Assembly: GCA_902520885.1 (NCBI GenBank)
Contig: CABYPW010000006.1
Coordinates: 52,865-116,864, forward strand
Direction: 5' to 3'
Origin: an uncultured SAR116 cluster alpha proteobacterium
GTDB lineage: Bacteria; Pseudomonadota; Alphaproteobacteria; Puniceispirillales; Puniceispirillaceae
Length of the DNA stretch: 64,000 nt
Both the position numbers and the translations under genes were made by a program. The notes under the pieces are model-generated. The model did no database searches, had not been told where the DNA came from, and saw only the letters and a list, made by a program, of their open reading frames with translations. Numbering within the stretch: position 1 is the first letter of the stretch; every line of letters starts with the position of its first letter. Below are positions 17,537 through 25,697 of the stretch, piece after piece.

Positions 17537-19654
17537 TTAATTATCAGATTCAGGTTCACCAGTTATGGTTGCAACTACCTCTATTTTCCTTGTTTCAGGT
17601 AATTCTGTGAATGCTAAAACTACAATATCATCAATATGTTGACGTATTATTTTTGAGAATTCTTTTCGAATAGCGGGAGATACCACAACAACGGGTTGTC
17701 TTCCCTTTGCAGCAAGCGAGTCATTTGTGTCAGAAATCTTACGAAGCAATTGTTGAGCAAGGGTATTATCAATTACAAGACCCTCTTCTCCACTTTGACG
17801 GGCCATAGTAATTAGCATATGTTCTAGTTCAGACCCGAGTGTAATCACTGGCAAGGGCTGGTTAAGAGGAGAAACTTGTTGAATCAGCAATCCTGCAAGT
17901 TCTGGGCGCAGCATTTCTGCTGTATCAATTATATTCAAATTTCGGCCTGCAAGTGACGCAAGATTTTCTAAAATCCGCCTCAAATCACTAATTGGCACTC
18001 GCTCTTCTAGTAAGGCGCGTAATACTCCAGTTAGTTGATGTAGAGGTACTAATTTAGGCACTACAGACTGAACCAAATTTGGCGCAGTTTCTGAAAGATT
18101 GTCTAGTAAAGACTGCACATCATCTTGTCCAATGAGTTGACCAGCGTATTTATACAATATTTGACTGAGGTGTGTAGTCATAACGGAATCAGGTGCAACA
18201 ATTACAAAGCCTTTACTCTCTGCTTCAAGAACATCCTTCTCCAAAATCCAAACAGCATCCATACCAAAAGTTGGGTCTTTTACCTCTATACCTTCTATCT
18301 TGATAGATGCATTTTCCCCAGGTATAGCAAGCTTTCTATCTGGATAAACATGATCCTCACCGACGATCGTCTGACCAATTCTTAATCGATAGGTATTTGC
18401 TTCTAAAGTTAGGTCATCTCGGATTCTGACAGCAGGAACAACAAAACCAAGTGATTTCGATACTTGTCTTCTGATGCCAGTAACCCTGTTAACCAAGGTG
18501 CCACCATTTTCTTCGTTCACCATATCAACAAGACCATAACCAAGCTGAATAGATATGGGAGAATTATCAGCAATTTCAGATAGTTCAATCTGTTCAGGCT
18601 TCGCTCCATCACCTTCCAAACGCATTTCACCCTGTTCACCGTCAACAAGATCATTTTGAGAATGAAATTGTAAATTTCGATTGACTAAGTAGGCAACACC
18701 AGCTGCAACAATCGCTGCGATCAGAAATAATAAATTTGGCATGCCAGGAACAAACCCGAGAATTAATAAAACTCCAGCAACTGGATACCAAGCACGTGTA
18801 AGACTTACCTGTTCTCCGATATGCTGAGCCATATCCTGAGTTGAAGATACCCGGGTCACAATTACTGCAGTAGAAATAGCTAAAAGGAGGGAAGGAATTT
18901 GTGCAACTAAACCGTCACCTACAGAAAGAAGTATGTAGTTCTGGGCAGCTACCTCAAAGCTAAGAGAATGCTGTGCCAAACCAATAATAAGACCACCGAC
19001 AATGTTTATAATTAGAATTAAAATGCCAGCTATTGCATCTCCTTTTACAAATTTTGAAGCACCATCCATCGCACCATAAAAATCTGCTTCATTACTTATT
19101 TCTTGTCTGCGTAAAGTTGCCTCCTCATTAGTGAGAACTCCAGCGTTTAGGTCAGCATCAATAGCCATTTGCTTTCCAGGCATTGCATCAAGAGTAAACC
19201 TAGCTGAGACTTCTGATACCCTCCCAGCACCCTTGGTAATTACCAAAAGATTTATAATCACCAAAATTACAAATACAAAAATCCCAACAGCATAATTCCC
19301 TGCGATTACAAATTCACCAAATGCTTTAATAACCTGCCCAGCTGCGTCCGGGCCAGTATGCCCTTCACTTAAAACAATTCGGGTTGATGCCACATTTAAT
19401 GCAAGACGCAAGACAGTTGCTATTAGCAAAAGAGCAGGAAAACTTGAAAAATCTAATGGACGGTAAGTTTGTAAAGAAACCATTAAAATGACTAATGAAA
19501 TAAGTATATTAGAGACGAAAAAGGTATCCAACAAAAAGACTGGAAGTGGTAATACCATCATTGCTACCAACATTAAAATACCCAAGGGCAACGTGGCCGA
19601 CGTCAATATACCCTTTAAATCTTTCAAACCTAGACGCTTAAGTGTCATTTCCAT
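17537..19654 (-). CDS. flhA: Flagellar type III export gate protein FlhA
   Basis: A 705-residue protein, the normal FlhA length. The N-terminal half (about 1-330) has eight or so transmembrane helices and the conserved FHIPEP-family region (DAMPGKQMAIDADLNAGVLTNEEATLRRQEI, about 155-185). The cytoplasmic half (about 350-700) binds chaperone-substrate complexes. FlhA is the core of the export gate through which rod, hook and filament proteins pass. It is the first gene of the minus-strand operon flhA-flhF-flhG-fliA-14377 and has an excellent sigma-54 promoter 181 nt upstream. Start could also be the second ATG at 19648. Confidence 0.96.
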   Translation of the reverse strand: MEMTLKRLGLKDLKGILTSATLPLGILMLVAMMVLPLPVFLLDTFFVSNILISLVILMVSLQTYRPLDFSSFPALLLIATVLRLALNVASTRIVLSEGHTGPDAAGQVIKAFGEFVIAGNYAVGIFVFVILVIINLLVITKGAGRVSEVSARFTLDAMPGKQMAIDADLNAGVLTNEEATLRRQEISNEADFYGAMDGASKFVKGDAIAGILILIINIVGGLIIGLAQHSLSFEVAAQNYILLSVGDGLVAQIPSLLLAISTAVIVTRVSSTQDMAQHIGEQVSLTRAWYPVAGVLLILGFVPGMPNLLFLIAAIVAAGVAYLVNRNLQFHSQNDLVDGEQGEMRLEGDGAKPEQIELSEIADNSPISIQLGYGLVDMVNEENGGTLVNRVTGIRRQVSKSLGFVVPAVRIRDDLTLEANTYRLRIGQTIVGEDHVYPDRKLAIPGENASIKIEGIEVKDPTFGMDAVWILEKDVLEAESKGFVIVAPDSVMTTHLSQILYKYAGQLIGQDDVQSLLDNLSETAPNLVQSVVPKLVPLHQLTGVLRALLEERVPISDLRRILENLASLAGRNLNIIDTAEMLRPELAGLLIQQVSPLNQPLPVITLGSELEHMLITMARQSGEEGLVIDNTLAQQLLRKISDTNDSLAAKGRQPVVVVSPAIRKEFSKIIRQHIDDIVVLAFTELPETRKIEVVATITGEPESDN

Positions 19655-19834
19655 GACATGTGCCTTTCATTGAGAAAAATTTCATAATTAAATGTTAAAC
19701 ATTCTTTGAAATCATGGGACAAATGGCCAAATTCACTTGGATTTCCGGGTATGTGGCCTAATTTTTGCATTTTGTCATTTTACCTTAGTTTCGTAGTCAA
19801 AAAAGTGAACGTAAAACACGAACAAAGAAATAGA

Positions 19835-19851
19835 GGCAAAAATCGTGCCAA
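19835..19851 (-). promoter_or_regulatory. Sigma-54 promoter for flhA-flhF-flhG-fliA
   Basis: Minus-strand sequence TTGGCACGATTTTTGCC. The -24 half (TTGGCACG) is a perfect consensus and TTGC is perfect in the -12 half, with correct GG-N10-GC spacing. Predicted start near 19823, giving a leader of about 170 nt before flhA. Confidence 0.85.
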
Positions 19852-19901
19852 TTATTATAATTTTATGAATAAATATGGCTTTTAAAACAAATAGTAATTC
19901 G

Positions 19902-19918
19902 CTGGCATGATTAATGCA
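19902..19918 (+). promoter_or_regulatory. Sigma-54 promoter for flgP-flgT-flgA-flgM operon
   Basis: Reads CTGGCATGATTAATGCA, with GG and GC at the right spacing and only one change in the -12 TTGC (ATGC). Predicted start near 19928, 36 nt before the flgP ATG. Confidence 0.75.
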
Positions 19919-19963
19919 TGACAATACGAAAATTACGGTTAACTATCTTAAGAGAGTCCAGAA

Positions 19964-20503
19964 ATGAAAAAATCGTTTTCTATTTTATTGCCAGTAGTCG
20001 CATCCATTGCATTAAGTAGCTGTGGGCATGTCTTATCAACTAATAACGCTAATTTACAGACGGATACTAATTCGATTATAACACCCGCAGAATTAGCTGC
20101 TAATAATGAAAATTCACCAACATCATCCCTTAATTCAGTACGCGAAATTTTCGACGCAAATTCAGAAAACATTCCTACCCTTACAGCTGTGGGATATGCG
20201 GTTGTATCATCTCAGCCAGGACAGTCAGAATCACAACGCCGCCTTATGGCAATACGTTCAGCAAGGATGGCCGCAATGCGTGACCTGGCCGAACAGATAC
20301 ATGGACTTCAGGTTGACAGTTCGACTACGGTTATAGACCTTATGGTTCAGAATGATACTTTCAGAGGTATAGTTTCTGGTACAATTAGAGGAGCACGTAC
20401 TGTGCGAATTAATCCTACCGGAGCTGATACATATGAAATTGTATTAGAAATAGACCGCGAAATGATTAACTACCTGCTCAATACCGGACGCAGAGTTGTC
20501 TGA
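19964..20503 (+). CDS. flgP: FlgP-like LPP20-family outer-membrane lipoprotein
   Basis: A 179-residue lipoprotein with lipobox ALSSC (C20 lipidated). The C-terminal domain has the LPP20/FlgP signature: GYAVVSSQPGQSESQRRLMAIRSARMAAMRDLAEQIHG followed by TVRINPTGADTYEIVLEID. In Vibrio FlgP forms a basal disk under the outer membrane around the L/P rings, stabilising sheathed or high-torque polar flagella. It is the first gene after a sigma-54 promoter and is followed by flgT, as in Vibrio. Repeated Asn/Ser-rich linker at residues 25-60. Confidence 0.85.
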   Translation: MKKSFSILLPVVASIALSSCGHVLSTNNANLQTDTNSIITPAELAANNENSPTSSLNSVREIFDANSENIPTLTAVGYAVVSSQPGQSESQRRLMAIRSARMAAMRDLAEQIHGLQVDSSTTVIDLMVQNDTFRGIVSGTIRGARTVRINPTGADTYEIVLEIDREMINYLLNTGRRVV

Positions 20504-20546
20504 TTTTTTAGGGTATGCTCATAAACATAAAATAAGAATTACAAAG

Positions 20547-21710
20547 ATGTTTAAACTAACTTTAAATACAAAATTTTTGACAGCGTTATTGGTGTTCGTC
20601 AAAACATCTTTTTTGCTAATGAACGCTTCTGTCGCGAATGCCAACAATGAACAATCATTCAAATTTACAACAGCTACCGGCAGAGCTGCGATCACCCAAA
20701 ATGTTACTGAGGAAATTGGCAGATTGAGGGCTCTAGAAGATGCTCTATATTTGGCAGCATTGCAAGGTGGCGCAGATATTAATGGATTTACTTCTGTTTC
20801 AACTGATACCTCTCTTCAGGATCATTTCGTTATTCGCCCCTCAAGTAAAATTTTAGATTATACGATTTTATCAGAGAATAAATCTGATTCACAGATTGAG
20901 GTAATTATTAGAGCAGCGGTCGGAAATCTACCTCCCAAAAAATGTCAAAGTTCAAGACCCCTTAATTTCACGCTATACAGGCCAACTACCTCAATAGATA
21001 TGAACGTTCCTGCATGGATAGAAATTTATCATTCGAAGTTATTTAATGAAATTTTATTTCTGCTTAACAACAATACTCGCCTCTCCGTCAATAATGCAAT
21101 GAATGTTGTGCTCTCTCCCAAAAAATTGGGAAACATCGATGAAAGATACGATTATGCAAGTTTGATATCTCCGCAGGTTCGCGTCAGGAAAGGTGATTTT
21201 GCAGTTGTTCCGACATTATCAATTTCAACTCGTAACACGGCAACCCGTTTTTCTAATTCTAATAACATTGAAATTAAATTAGGCTTGAATGTTTTTAAAG
21301 GTGAAACTTACGAATTGATTGAAAAATTTGAGGAATTCAAGACTTTTGAAAATGACAAAATTACAGTTTTTCAGACACTAGCAGACCTAGACAAAAAAAG
21401 CAGGGAAGACTTAATTAATACAATGAGATCCTTAGTTGAACCGCTTATCTCAGAAATGACGGAAACTCTTGGCTGTCAGACATTAAAAGACACACTTTTT
21501 TTTAATTCTGAACAGCTTTTGGCACAGATAGGGTATAACCAAGGCATCAAAACAAATATGCTAGCTGTAACATCTGGTAAACATACACCATGGACTATGT
21601 TAAGAGTGGTGTCAGCTTCTGCCAATGCGTCAGTACTTGAACCCTTGGATAAAGCAAGAGAATTAAGTGAACTAGATGGAAAAACAGTTGAATTTATGGA
21701 GCTAAACTAA
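20547..21710 (+). CDS. flgT: Flagellar assembly protein FlgT (H-ring)
   Basis: About 387 residues from the ATG at 20547; the frame extends upstream to 20496, but that would overlap flgP and put a basic stretch before the signal peptide. The signal peptide MFKLTLNTKFLTALLVF...ASVANA is cleaved near residue 32. The N-terminal domain (ATGRAAITQNVTEEIGRLRALEDALYLAALQGGADINGF) matches FlgT domain 1; the C-terminal part has the VVSASANASVLEPL region. In Vibrio FlgT forms the H-ring around the LP ring and recruits stator partners. Gap to flgP 43 nt; it overlaps the next gene by one base. Confidence 0.8.
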   Translation: MFKLTLNTKFLTALLVFVKTSFLLMNASVANANNEQSFKFTTATGRAAITQNVTEEIGRLRALEDALYLAALQGGADINGFTSVSTDTSLQDHFVIRPSSKILDYTILSENKSDSQIEVIIRAAVGNLPPKKCQSSRPLNFTLYRPTTSIDMNVPAWIEIYHSKLFNEILFLLNNNTRLSVNNAMNVVLSPKKLGNIDERYDYASLISPQVRVRKGDFAVVPTLSISTRNTATRFSNSNNIEIKLGLNVFKGETYELIEKFEEFKTFENDKITVFQTLADLDKKSREDLINTMRSLVEPLISEMTETLGCQTLKDTLFFNSEQLLAQIGYNQGIKTNMLAVTSGKHTPWTMLRVVSASANASVLEPLDKARELSELDGKTVEFMELN

Positions 21711-22174
21711 TGCGAATCATGAACATAAAACTAATCTCCAGCGTTTTACTAGCAAGTGCTTTGATTTTATTTCTTCCTGCAATTGCATATTCACAATCTC
21801 AACCGATTGTAGTTTTAGAATATCCAAATTTTAGAAATAATTCGCAAATAAACTCAGATAACGCATTTGTTCAAGATCACAATTATTCAGCAACTCACAA
21901 AGTACGACCAGACGAAACTCTGAGTCATATATTAGAGGACTATTATTCTGGTAGTGGACTAAACATGAAATTCGTTGAATTAGCAATAGTTGCAAATAAC
22001 AAACACGCATTTGTCAAAAATAATCCAAATTTCTTATTCGCAGATAAAACCTTAAAACTTCCTTCTCTTAACCAAATTCAAGCGATGCTTTTAGGAAAAA
22101 ACGCCCCTAAAAGTATGCAAGAGCCTCAAAATGGAAGAATGAGGAACCAAGAAATTTACTTCATTGGAGGATAA
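21710..22174 (+). CDS. Exported LysM/FimV-like protein of the flagellar operon
   Basis: A 154-residue protein with a signal peptide (cleavage near AIAYS, residue 28). Residues about 58-115 resemble a LysM-type/FimV N-terminal module: HKVRPDETLSHILEDYY ... FVELAIVANNKHAFVKNNPNFLFADKTLKLPS, where the DETL and final leucine-rich LKLP are diagnostic. Such modules bind peptidoglycan. Its place between flgT and flgA suggests an accessory that anchors the outer ring structures to the cell wall; that is inference. Start overlaps the flgT stop (TAATG). Confidence 0.72.
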   Translation: MRIMNIKLISSVLLASALILFLPAIAYSQSQPIVVLEYPNFRNNSQINSDNAFVQDHNYSATHKVRPDETLSHILEDYYSGSGLNMKFVELAIVANNKHAFVKNNPNFLFADKTLKLPSLNQIQAMLLGKNAPKSMQEPQNGRMRNQEIYFIGG

Positions 22175-22176
22175 TT

Positions 22177-22908
22177 ATGGCCCGCTACATTATCCTGATT
22201 ATCACTTTTCTAGCTCTACTAAATCCGTCAAAGTTGACTGCTGAAAATAAAATACCAGGCAACATAATAAAAAAGGCTGTTGAAAATACTCTTGCTTTAA
22301 ACAACGTCAATGCCACACCAGTTATAAATGAAAAAAAACTATTCCCAAAATGCGCACATGGTTTAAACGTAAGCCCAATGCACCAAAACTGGAAAACGGT
22401 AAGTGTTGAATGTGATGGAACATTTCCTTGGAAAATAATAATAAGAAATAAATTTAGCTCTACTCAAAATGTTTCTAGTTTTGATTTAAACAAAAAATCC
22501 CAAGCAATCGTATTAGAAAAACGCACCATCAAAGAAGTAAAAGTTGCTGCTATTAAAAGAAGTATAAGACGAGGTGATGTGATAACGCCAACAGACGTTA
22601 TTGAGATCAGTATTCCAGAAAATAAAGCTACTGACATTTTTCCAAATTTTAAGGATTTAATTGGACGACGTGCAAAAACAACTATTAAGGCACTCACACC
22701 AGTATACTCCCGACAGCTAGAAACTAATTTTATGATTGAAGAAGATATGCAAGTTGAAATCATCCATCACAGCACTCATATTTCTGTGCAAATGGAGGGA
22801 ATCGCTCTAGAAAATGGTCAATTTGGTGACTGGATTAAAGTAAAAAATATAAAAAGTGGTCGAATTATTTTGGCAAAGGTAGTTGCCGAAAAAAAAGTGA
22901 ACGTATAA
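22177..22908 (+). CDS. flgA: Flagellar P-ring assembly chaperone FlgA
   Basis: A 243-residue periplasmic protein with a signal peptide (cleaved near SKLTA, residue 22). The C-terminal SAF-type region is clear: VKVAAIKRSIRRGDVITPTDVIEI, then DLIGRRAKTTIKALTPVYSRQLE and the final GDWIKVKNIKSGRIILAKVV typical of ChapFlgA. FlgA assists FlgI polymerisation into the P-ring. The gene starts 2 nt after the LysM-like gene and precedes flgM by 49 nt. Confidence 0.92.
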   Translation: MARYIILIITFLALLNPSKLTAENKIPGNIIKKAVENTLALNNVNATPVINEKKLFPKCAHGLNVSPMHQNWKTVSVECDGTFPWKIIIRNKFSSTQNVSSFDLNKKSQAIVLEKRTIKEVKVAAIKRSIRRGDVITPTDVIEISIPENKATDIFPNFKDLIGRRAKTTIKALTPVYSRQLETNFMIEEDMQVEIIHHSTHISVQMEGIALENGQFGDWIKVKNIKSGRIILAKVVAEKKVNV

Positions 22909-22957
22909 ACTAACATTTTAAGAAAGCTGGTCGTTACTACATCTGAGGAGTAAAAAA

Positions 22958-23263
22958 ATGGTTGATTCAATAAAACATTCAATGAATCGAATCGATATAC
23001 AGCGTTCACGTGTTAGTGAAAGTGACATAAAGTCTGACTCTAATCCCTCTACTTTAAGTAAGGGACTAAAAGTAGATAATGCTTCTGCTGACACAAGTAA
23101 GGTAGAAATATCTGAAAAGGTAGCTCAATTGGCGAAACAACCGCCAATTGATACAGAAGCTGTTGCGCGCATTAAAAACGCTATAGCTGATGGCAAATAC
23201 CCGATTGATATTGACGCAGTATCAGATGCATTAATGGACGCATATCGCGATATGAAATCATAG
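22958..23263 (+). CDS. flgM: Anti-sigma-28 factor FlgM
   Basis: A 101-residue protein of FlgM size and style: unstructured polar N-terminal half, and a C-terminal sigma-binding half VEISEKVAQLAKQ ... DTEAVARIKNAIADGKYPIDIDAVSDALMDAY, the DxxxVxxIKxAIxxGxYxI(D/N) signature. It binds FliA until the hook is finished and FlgM is exported. A GAGGAG ribosome site precedes the ATG. Lies 3' of flgA and 5' of a FlgN-like gene, the usual order. Confidence 0.92.
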   Translation: MVDSIKHSMNRIDIQRSRVSESDIKSDSNPSTLSKGLKVDNASADTSKVEISEKVAQLAKQPPIDTEAVARIKNAIADGKYPIDIDAVSDALMDAYRDMKS

Positions 23264-23291
23264 ACATATATTTCTTTTAAAGGGGAAGTAT

Positions 23292-23597
23292 ATGTCCGAA
23301 CATAATTTAGATGTTTTTTTTGACACTTTCGAGTCGAATCTCGAGAGTGCTTTGTCATGCCTGGAGAATGAAAACCTTTTTAACGAAAAAATAAAAGTAC
23401 TCGAAAAAAACTTGTTAGATGCTTCTCCAAATCTAATAGCTGAAATACAAATGGAATCTCTAGATAATTCTCAGGTTGAAAAAATGAGAGGTATATTGAA
23501 ACTTTTAAAAACTCTTGAATTAAAAACGAATGCCAAATTGAATTGGTTTCAGGATTTAGATCAGCATCTGAAGCAATCTCTTGCAAAGGAAATTTAA
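23292..23597 (+). CDS. flgN: Putative FlgN-type export chaperone
   Basis: A 101-residue, almost entirely helical, acidic protein placed directly after flgM (28 nt gap), where flgN is found in most flagellates. FlgN proteins are cytosolic chaperones for FlgK and FlgL and are usually 140-150 aa, so this is short. Sequence similarity is not recognisable by eye; the call rests on position, size class and predicted helicity. An AAGGGGAAG ribosome site precedes the start. Confidence 0.5.
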   Translation: MSEHNLDVFFDTFESNLESALSCLENENLFNEKIKVLEKNLLDASPNLIAEIQMESLDNSQVEKMRGILKLLKTLELKTNAKLNWFQDLDQHLKQSLAKEI

Positions 23598-23633
23598 TCC
23601 AAGTCAAATGAAAAAGACTAAATGGGGAATAAG

Positions 23634-24071
23634 ATGCAACAAAATGCAGATATCACATATTATTTAATCACCCAATTCATTGGACTAGTAATCCTTGCGG
23701 TCGTAATGATCTTATTCATTTTGTTCATGCAGAAAGTTGCCAATAAATTAGCAAAACAAATAGAAACTCAGACTTCTGAATTGAATGCTTTAAATAAAAA
23801 CTACCAAGATAGTCAACAAGTTCTGGTTTCACTTTATACAAATAGCGAGGAATTATCTGCAGAAAATGCGGAGTTAACAAAAAAACTCACATCCTTGCAA
23901 CAAGAACTATCCTTATTATCTAGCGATTATTCAGACAACAAACAAGTTACCCAGGCAATTGAGCTCGCTCGAAAAGGTTCAAGTACAAAATTAATAGTTG
24001 AAAAAACAGGGCTTTCTACAGAAGAAGCAGATGCCATAGTTAAATTTCACGGCGATAAAAGTCTAAAATAA
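23634..24071 (+). CDS. DUF2802-type membrane-anchored coiled-coil protein
   Basis: About 145 residues from ATG 23634, chosen because GGGGA lies just upstream; the ATG at 23622 would have no ribosome site. It has one N-terminal transmembrane helix (LITQFIGLVILAVVMILFILF), a long coiled coil (about 35-110), and a C-terminal helix-turn-helix-like motif TQAIELARKGSSTKLIVEKTGLSTEEADAIVKFHG that marks DUF2802. Members occur in polar flagellar and chemotaxis loci of Pseudomonas and relatives; function not established. Last gene of the flgP operon. Confidence 0.75.
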   Translation: MQQNADITYYLITQFIGLVILAVVMILFILFMQKVANKLAKQIETQTSELNALNKNYQDSQQVLVSLYTNSEELSAENAELTKKLTSLQQELSLLSSDYSDNKQVTQAIELARKGSSTKLIVEKTGLSTEEADAIVKFHGDKSLK

Positions 24072-24131
24072 ATAATAAACCAGAAAAAATACAAATTTAA
24101 CACACATAGACAACAATTTAAACAAAACTAG

Positions 24132-24476
24132 TTACATTTTAAACTTATCAATAACGCAGCTAACACTTTCATAAATATTGTCCTTAAAAACTTGAGTAAA
24201 GCCTGTTTGCCTATCGACAATAAGACGCAAGCTTTTGGATTCAATTATAATTTGTGTTTTTGTCAACGATGTAATTTCAGCTTTTGATTGGTCTTTTGCG
24301 TATAAAATATTTGCAAATGCACCAGGTTTTGGTTGATTAACCCTTATTTCGTGAAGGGATGATAATTTAGGTTGACAATTATAATTTTCATAGCTGAATC
24401 TAGATAATTCATCGCATCCTGTTAATGTGATTAAAAAGACGGTCAAACATATAAACGAGTCTTTCGAAGATTTCAT
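24132..24476 (-). CDS. Small putative lipoprotein
   Basis: A 114-residue protein with a lipobox LTGC (lipidated C21) after a hydrophobic segment. The mature part has two more cysteines (NYNCQP and VSCVID) and ends in beta-rich sequence (IIIESKSLRLIVDRQTGFTQVFKDN). No family recognised. It is convergent with the DUF2802 gene and downstream of the acidic-repeat gene (65 nt gap), possibly cotranscribed with the latter. Confidence 0.6.
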   Translation of the reverse strand: MKSSKDSFICLTVFLITLTGCDELSRFSYENYNCQPKLSSLHEIRVNQPKPGAFANILYAKDQSKAEITSLTKTQIIIESKSLRLIVDRQTGFTQVFKDNIYESVSCVIDKFKM

Positions 24477-24541
24477 AAAACTTCCTTAACTATGCCCCAC
24501 ATTCCAACTAAGCTAATAATTTTTCCTTTTTCTTCTTTTTC

Positions 24542-25195
24542 CTATGAAGATTTGTCTTCTGAGTCTGGCTCCGCATCAACTTTTGCTTCTGTATTTACCG
24601 CCGCATCTGCTTCTGTATTTACCGCCCCATCTGCTTCTGCCTCTGTATTCGCCTCTGCTTCTACTTCTGCTTCTGTATTTACCGCCGCATCTGCTTCTGC
24701 ATCATTTTTTTCTTCGGATGATTCAATCACTTCTGCCTTACCGGCTTCGATAAGGGCATCTGCCTCCTCATGATGAACGTCAACGATTACTCCTTTTGGA
24801 AATCGGACCCCTTTCACAATACTGTTTTCAGTAATTCGAACTCTTATCCAACTTTCATTATCGCTCGCGTCAACTTCATCCTCTGTATCTTTTTCATCAT
24901 CATCATCAACAACACCTCGAGTTAGTGCCACAAATTGAGATGTATCAGATGCATCTTCTTTTTCCTGAATATGAGAAACCCGCTGTCTCAGAACTAATAC
25001 ACGCGCAGCCAATATTCCCAATCTTTTTTGTTCATCTTCTTCTTTATTGAGTAACTGTTTTAAAAATTCGATTGTGTCAGCAAATGTTTTACCATCACAG
25101 GCCTCAATTAATTTTGTTCTTATAGCAACTATTTCAGGTGAAAGAAGAACAGAACTTCCAGCACCTGCACGGTTATCTTCTAATGAGAATTCCAT
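24542..25195 (-). CDS. Acidic-tailed protein with AVNTEA repeats
   Basis: A 217-residue, highly acidic cytosolic protein. Residues 1-75 are helical (SPEIVAIRTKLIEACDGKTFADTIEFLKQLLNKEEDEQ), 95-112 an Asp/Glu linker, 113-160 a small beta domain (WIRVRITENSIVKGVRFPKGVIVDVHHEEADALIEAGKAEVIE), and 165-217 a low-complexity tail in which AVNTEA recurs three times among Glu/Ala/Asp. No family recognised for the whole; the beta domain resembles small modules with a 'dA..Li..GkAe' ending. It is divergent from flgB, with a possible sigma-54 site that faces the flgB promoter, so a flagellar link is plausible. Confidence 0.7.
   Translation of the reverse strand: MEFSLEDNRAGAGSSVLLSPEIVAIRTKLIEACDGKTFADTIEFLKQLLNKEEDEQKRLGILAARVLVLRQRVSHIQEKEDASDTSQFVALTRGVVDDDDEKDTEDEVDASDNESWIRVRITENSIVKGVRFPKGVIVDVHHEEADALIEAGKAEVIESSEEKNDAEADAAVNTEAEVEAEANTEAEADGAVNTEADAAVNTEAKVDAEPDSEDKSS
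24579..24700. repeat. In-frame short repeats encoding the AVNTEA tail
   Basis: The 18-mer GCTTCTGTATTTACCGCC occurs exactly three times, at 24585, 24609 and 24669, with degenerate copies between. Spacing is a multiple of three (24 and 60 nt), so copies can be gained or lost without frameshift. It lies inside the tail of the 24542-25195 gene. Confidence 0.85.
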
Positions 25196-25217
25196 TTTTT
25201 ACCCTCAATAATTAATT

Positions 25218-25234
25218 TTGGCATCTTACTTGCA
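25218..25234 (+). promoter_or_regulatory. Sigma-54 promoter for flgB-flgC-flgD-flgE-flgF
   Basis: Reads TTGGCATCTTACTTGCA, with complete TTGGCA and TTGCA halves and correct spacing. Predicted start near 25245, about 65 nt before the flgB ATG. Confidence 0.83.
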
Positions 25235-25247
25235 ATTTCCACACCAA
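25231..25247 (-). promoter_or_regulatory. Possible opposing sigma-54 promoter for the acidic-repeat gene
   Basis: Minus-strand TTGGTGTGGAAATTGCA. TTGG and TTGCA are intact with correct spacing; three bases after GG differ from consensus. Its -12 box shares the palindromic TGCA (25231-25234) with the flgB promoter. Predicted start near 25219, 24 nt before the gene at 25195. Confidence 0.5.
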
Positions 25248-25310
25248 GTTATGGGATATCCATATTTAAATTATTAGATTATTGGTTTGGATTTAAGAGG
25301 TCCACAAAAA

Positions 25311-25697
25311 ATGAAAAGTATAGGCGAACATTTAAGTTTTCACGCGTCTGCATTGCAATTGCGTTCCCGAAGAAATGATATTCTAGCTTCGAACATAGCA
25401 AATGCTGCCACTCCAAAGTTTAAGGCACGCGACCTTGATTATGAAAAACAAATTCGTCAAGTAGAAGGGTCCGGTCCTTTAAAGGCAACTGATAGTAAAC
25501 ACTTCAAGATAGCGGTAAAAAACCCACATCAAACACTTTTTTATAGGCAACCAGTTAATCCTTCATTAGATGGGAACACTGTAGAATTAAGTGTCGAACA
25601 ACTGGAGTTTTCTGAGAACTCTGTTCGTTATCAAACATCTCTTGAATTTTTGAACAAAAGAATAGCGGGCCTTATGTCAGCTATAAAGGGCGAATAA
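25311..25697 (+). CDS. flgB: Flagellar proximal rod protein FlgB
   Basis: A 128-residue rod protein from ATG 25311 (AAGAGG ribosome site 10 nt upstream; an in-frame TTG at 25287 lacks one). Family features: SFHASALQLRSRRNDILASNIANAATPKFKARDLDYE at the N-terminus and the C-terminal helix SVRYQTSLEFLNKRIAGLMSAIKG. Forms the proximal rod with FlgC and FlgF after export through the type III gate. Its stop overlaps the flgC start (TAATG). First gene of the structural operon. Confidence 0.95.
   Translation: MKSIGEHLSFHASALQLRSRRNDILASNIANAATPKFKARDLDYEKQIRQVEGSGPLKATDSKHFKIAVKNPHQTLFYRQPVNPSLDGNTVELSVEQLEFSENSVRYQTSLEFLNKRIAGLMSAIKGE

Larger units (their letters stand above)
19655..19963. promoter_or_regulatory. 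Divergent flagellar promoter region between flhA and flgP
   Basis: A 309-nt intergenic region with no coding frame. It carries two strong sigma-54 motifs, one on each strand (19835-19851 minus for flhA; 19902-19918 plus for flgP), pointing away from each other with about 50 nt between them. A sigma-54 activator binding site would be expected in or near this region, but none could be recognised by eye. Confidence 0.75.

Noticed and set aside
19753..19769. Third sigma-54-like string upstream of flgP (GTGGCCTAATTTTTGCA, plus strand)
   Set aside because: GG and GC spacing fits, but four positions are off consensus and it lies about 195 nt before flgP, behind the better site at 19902.
22909..22957. 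Sigma-28 promoter before flgM
   Set aside because: No TAAA-N15-GCCGATAA-like sequence was found in the 49-nt gap; flgM is more simply read from the flgP promoter.
24579..24700. CRISPR-like short repeats
   Set aside because: Repeats are in frame within a gene, irregularly spaced and without unique spacers or cas genes.
24492..24773. Ser/Ala-rich plus-strand frame
   Set aside because: It is the antisense of the AVNTEA repeat tail; its repetitive composition comes from the real gene on the minus strand.
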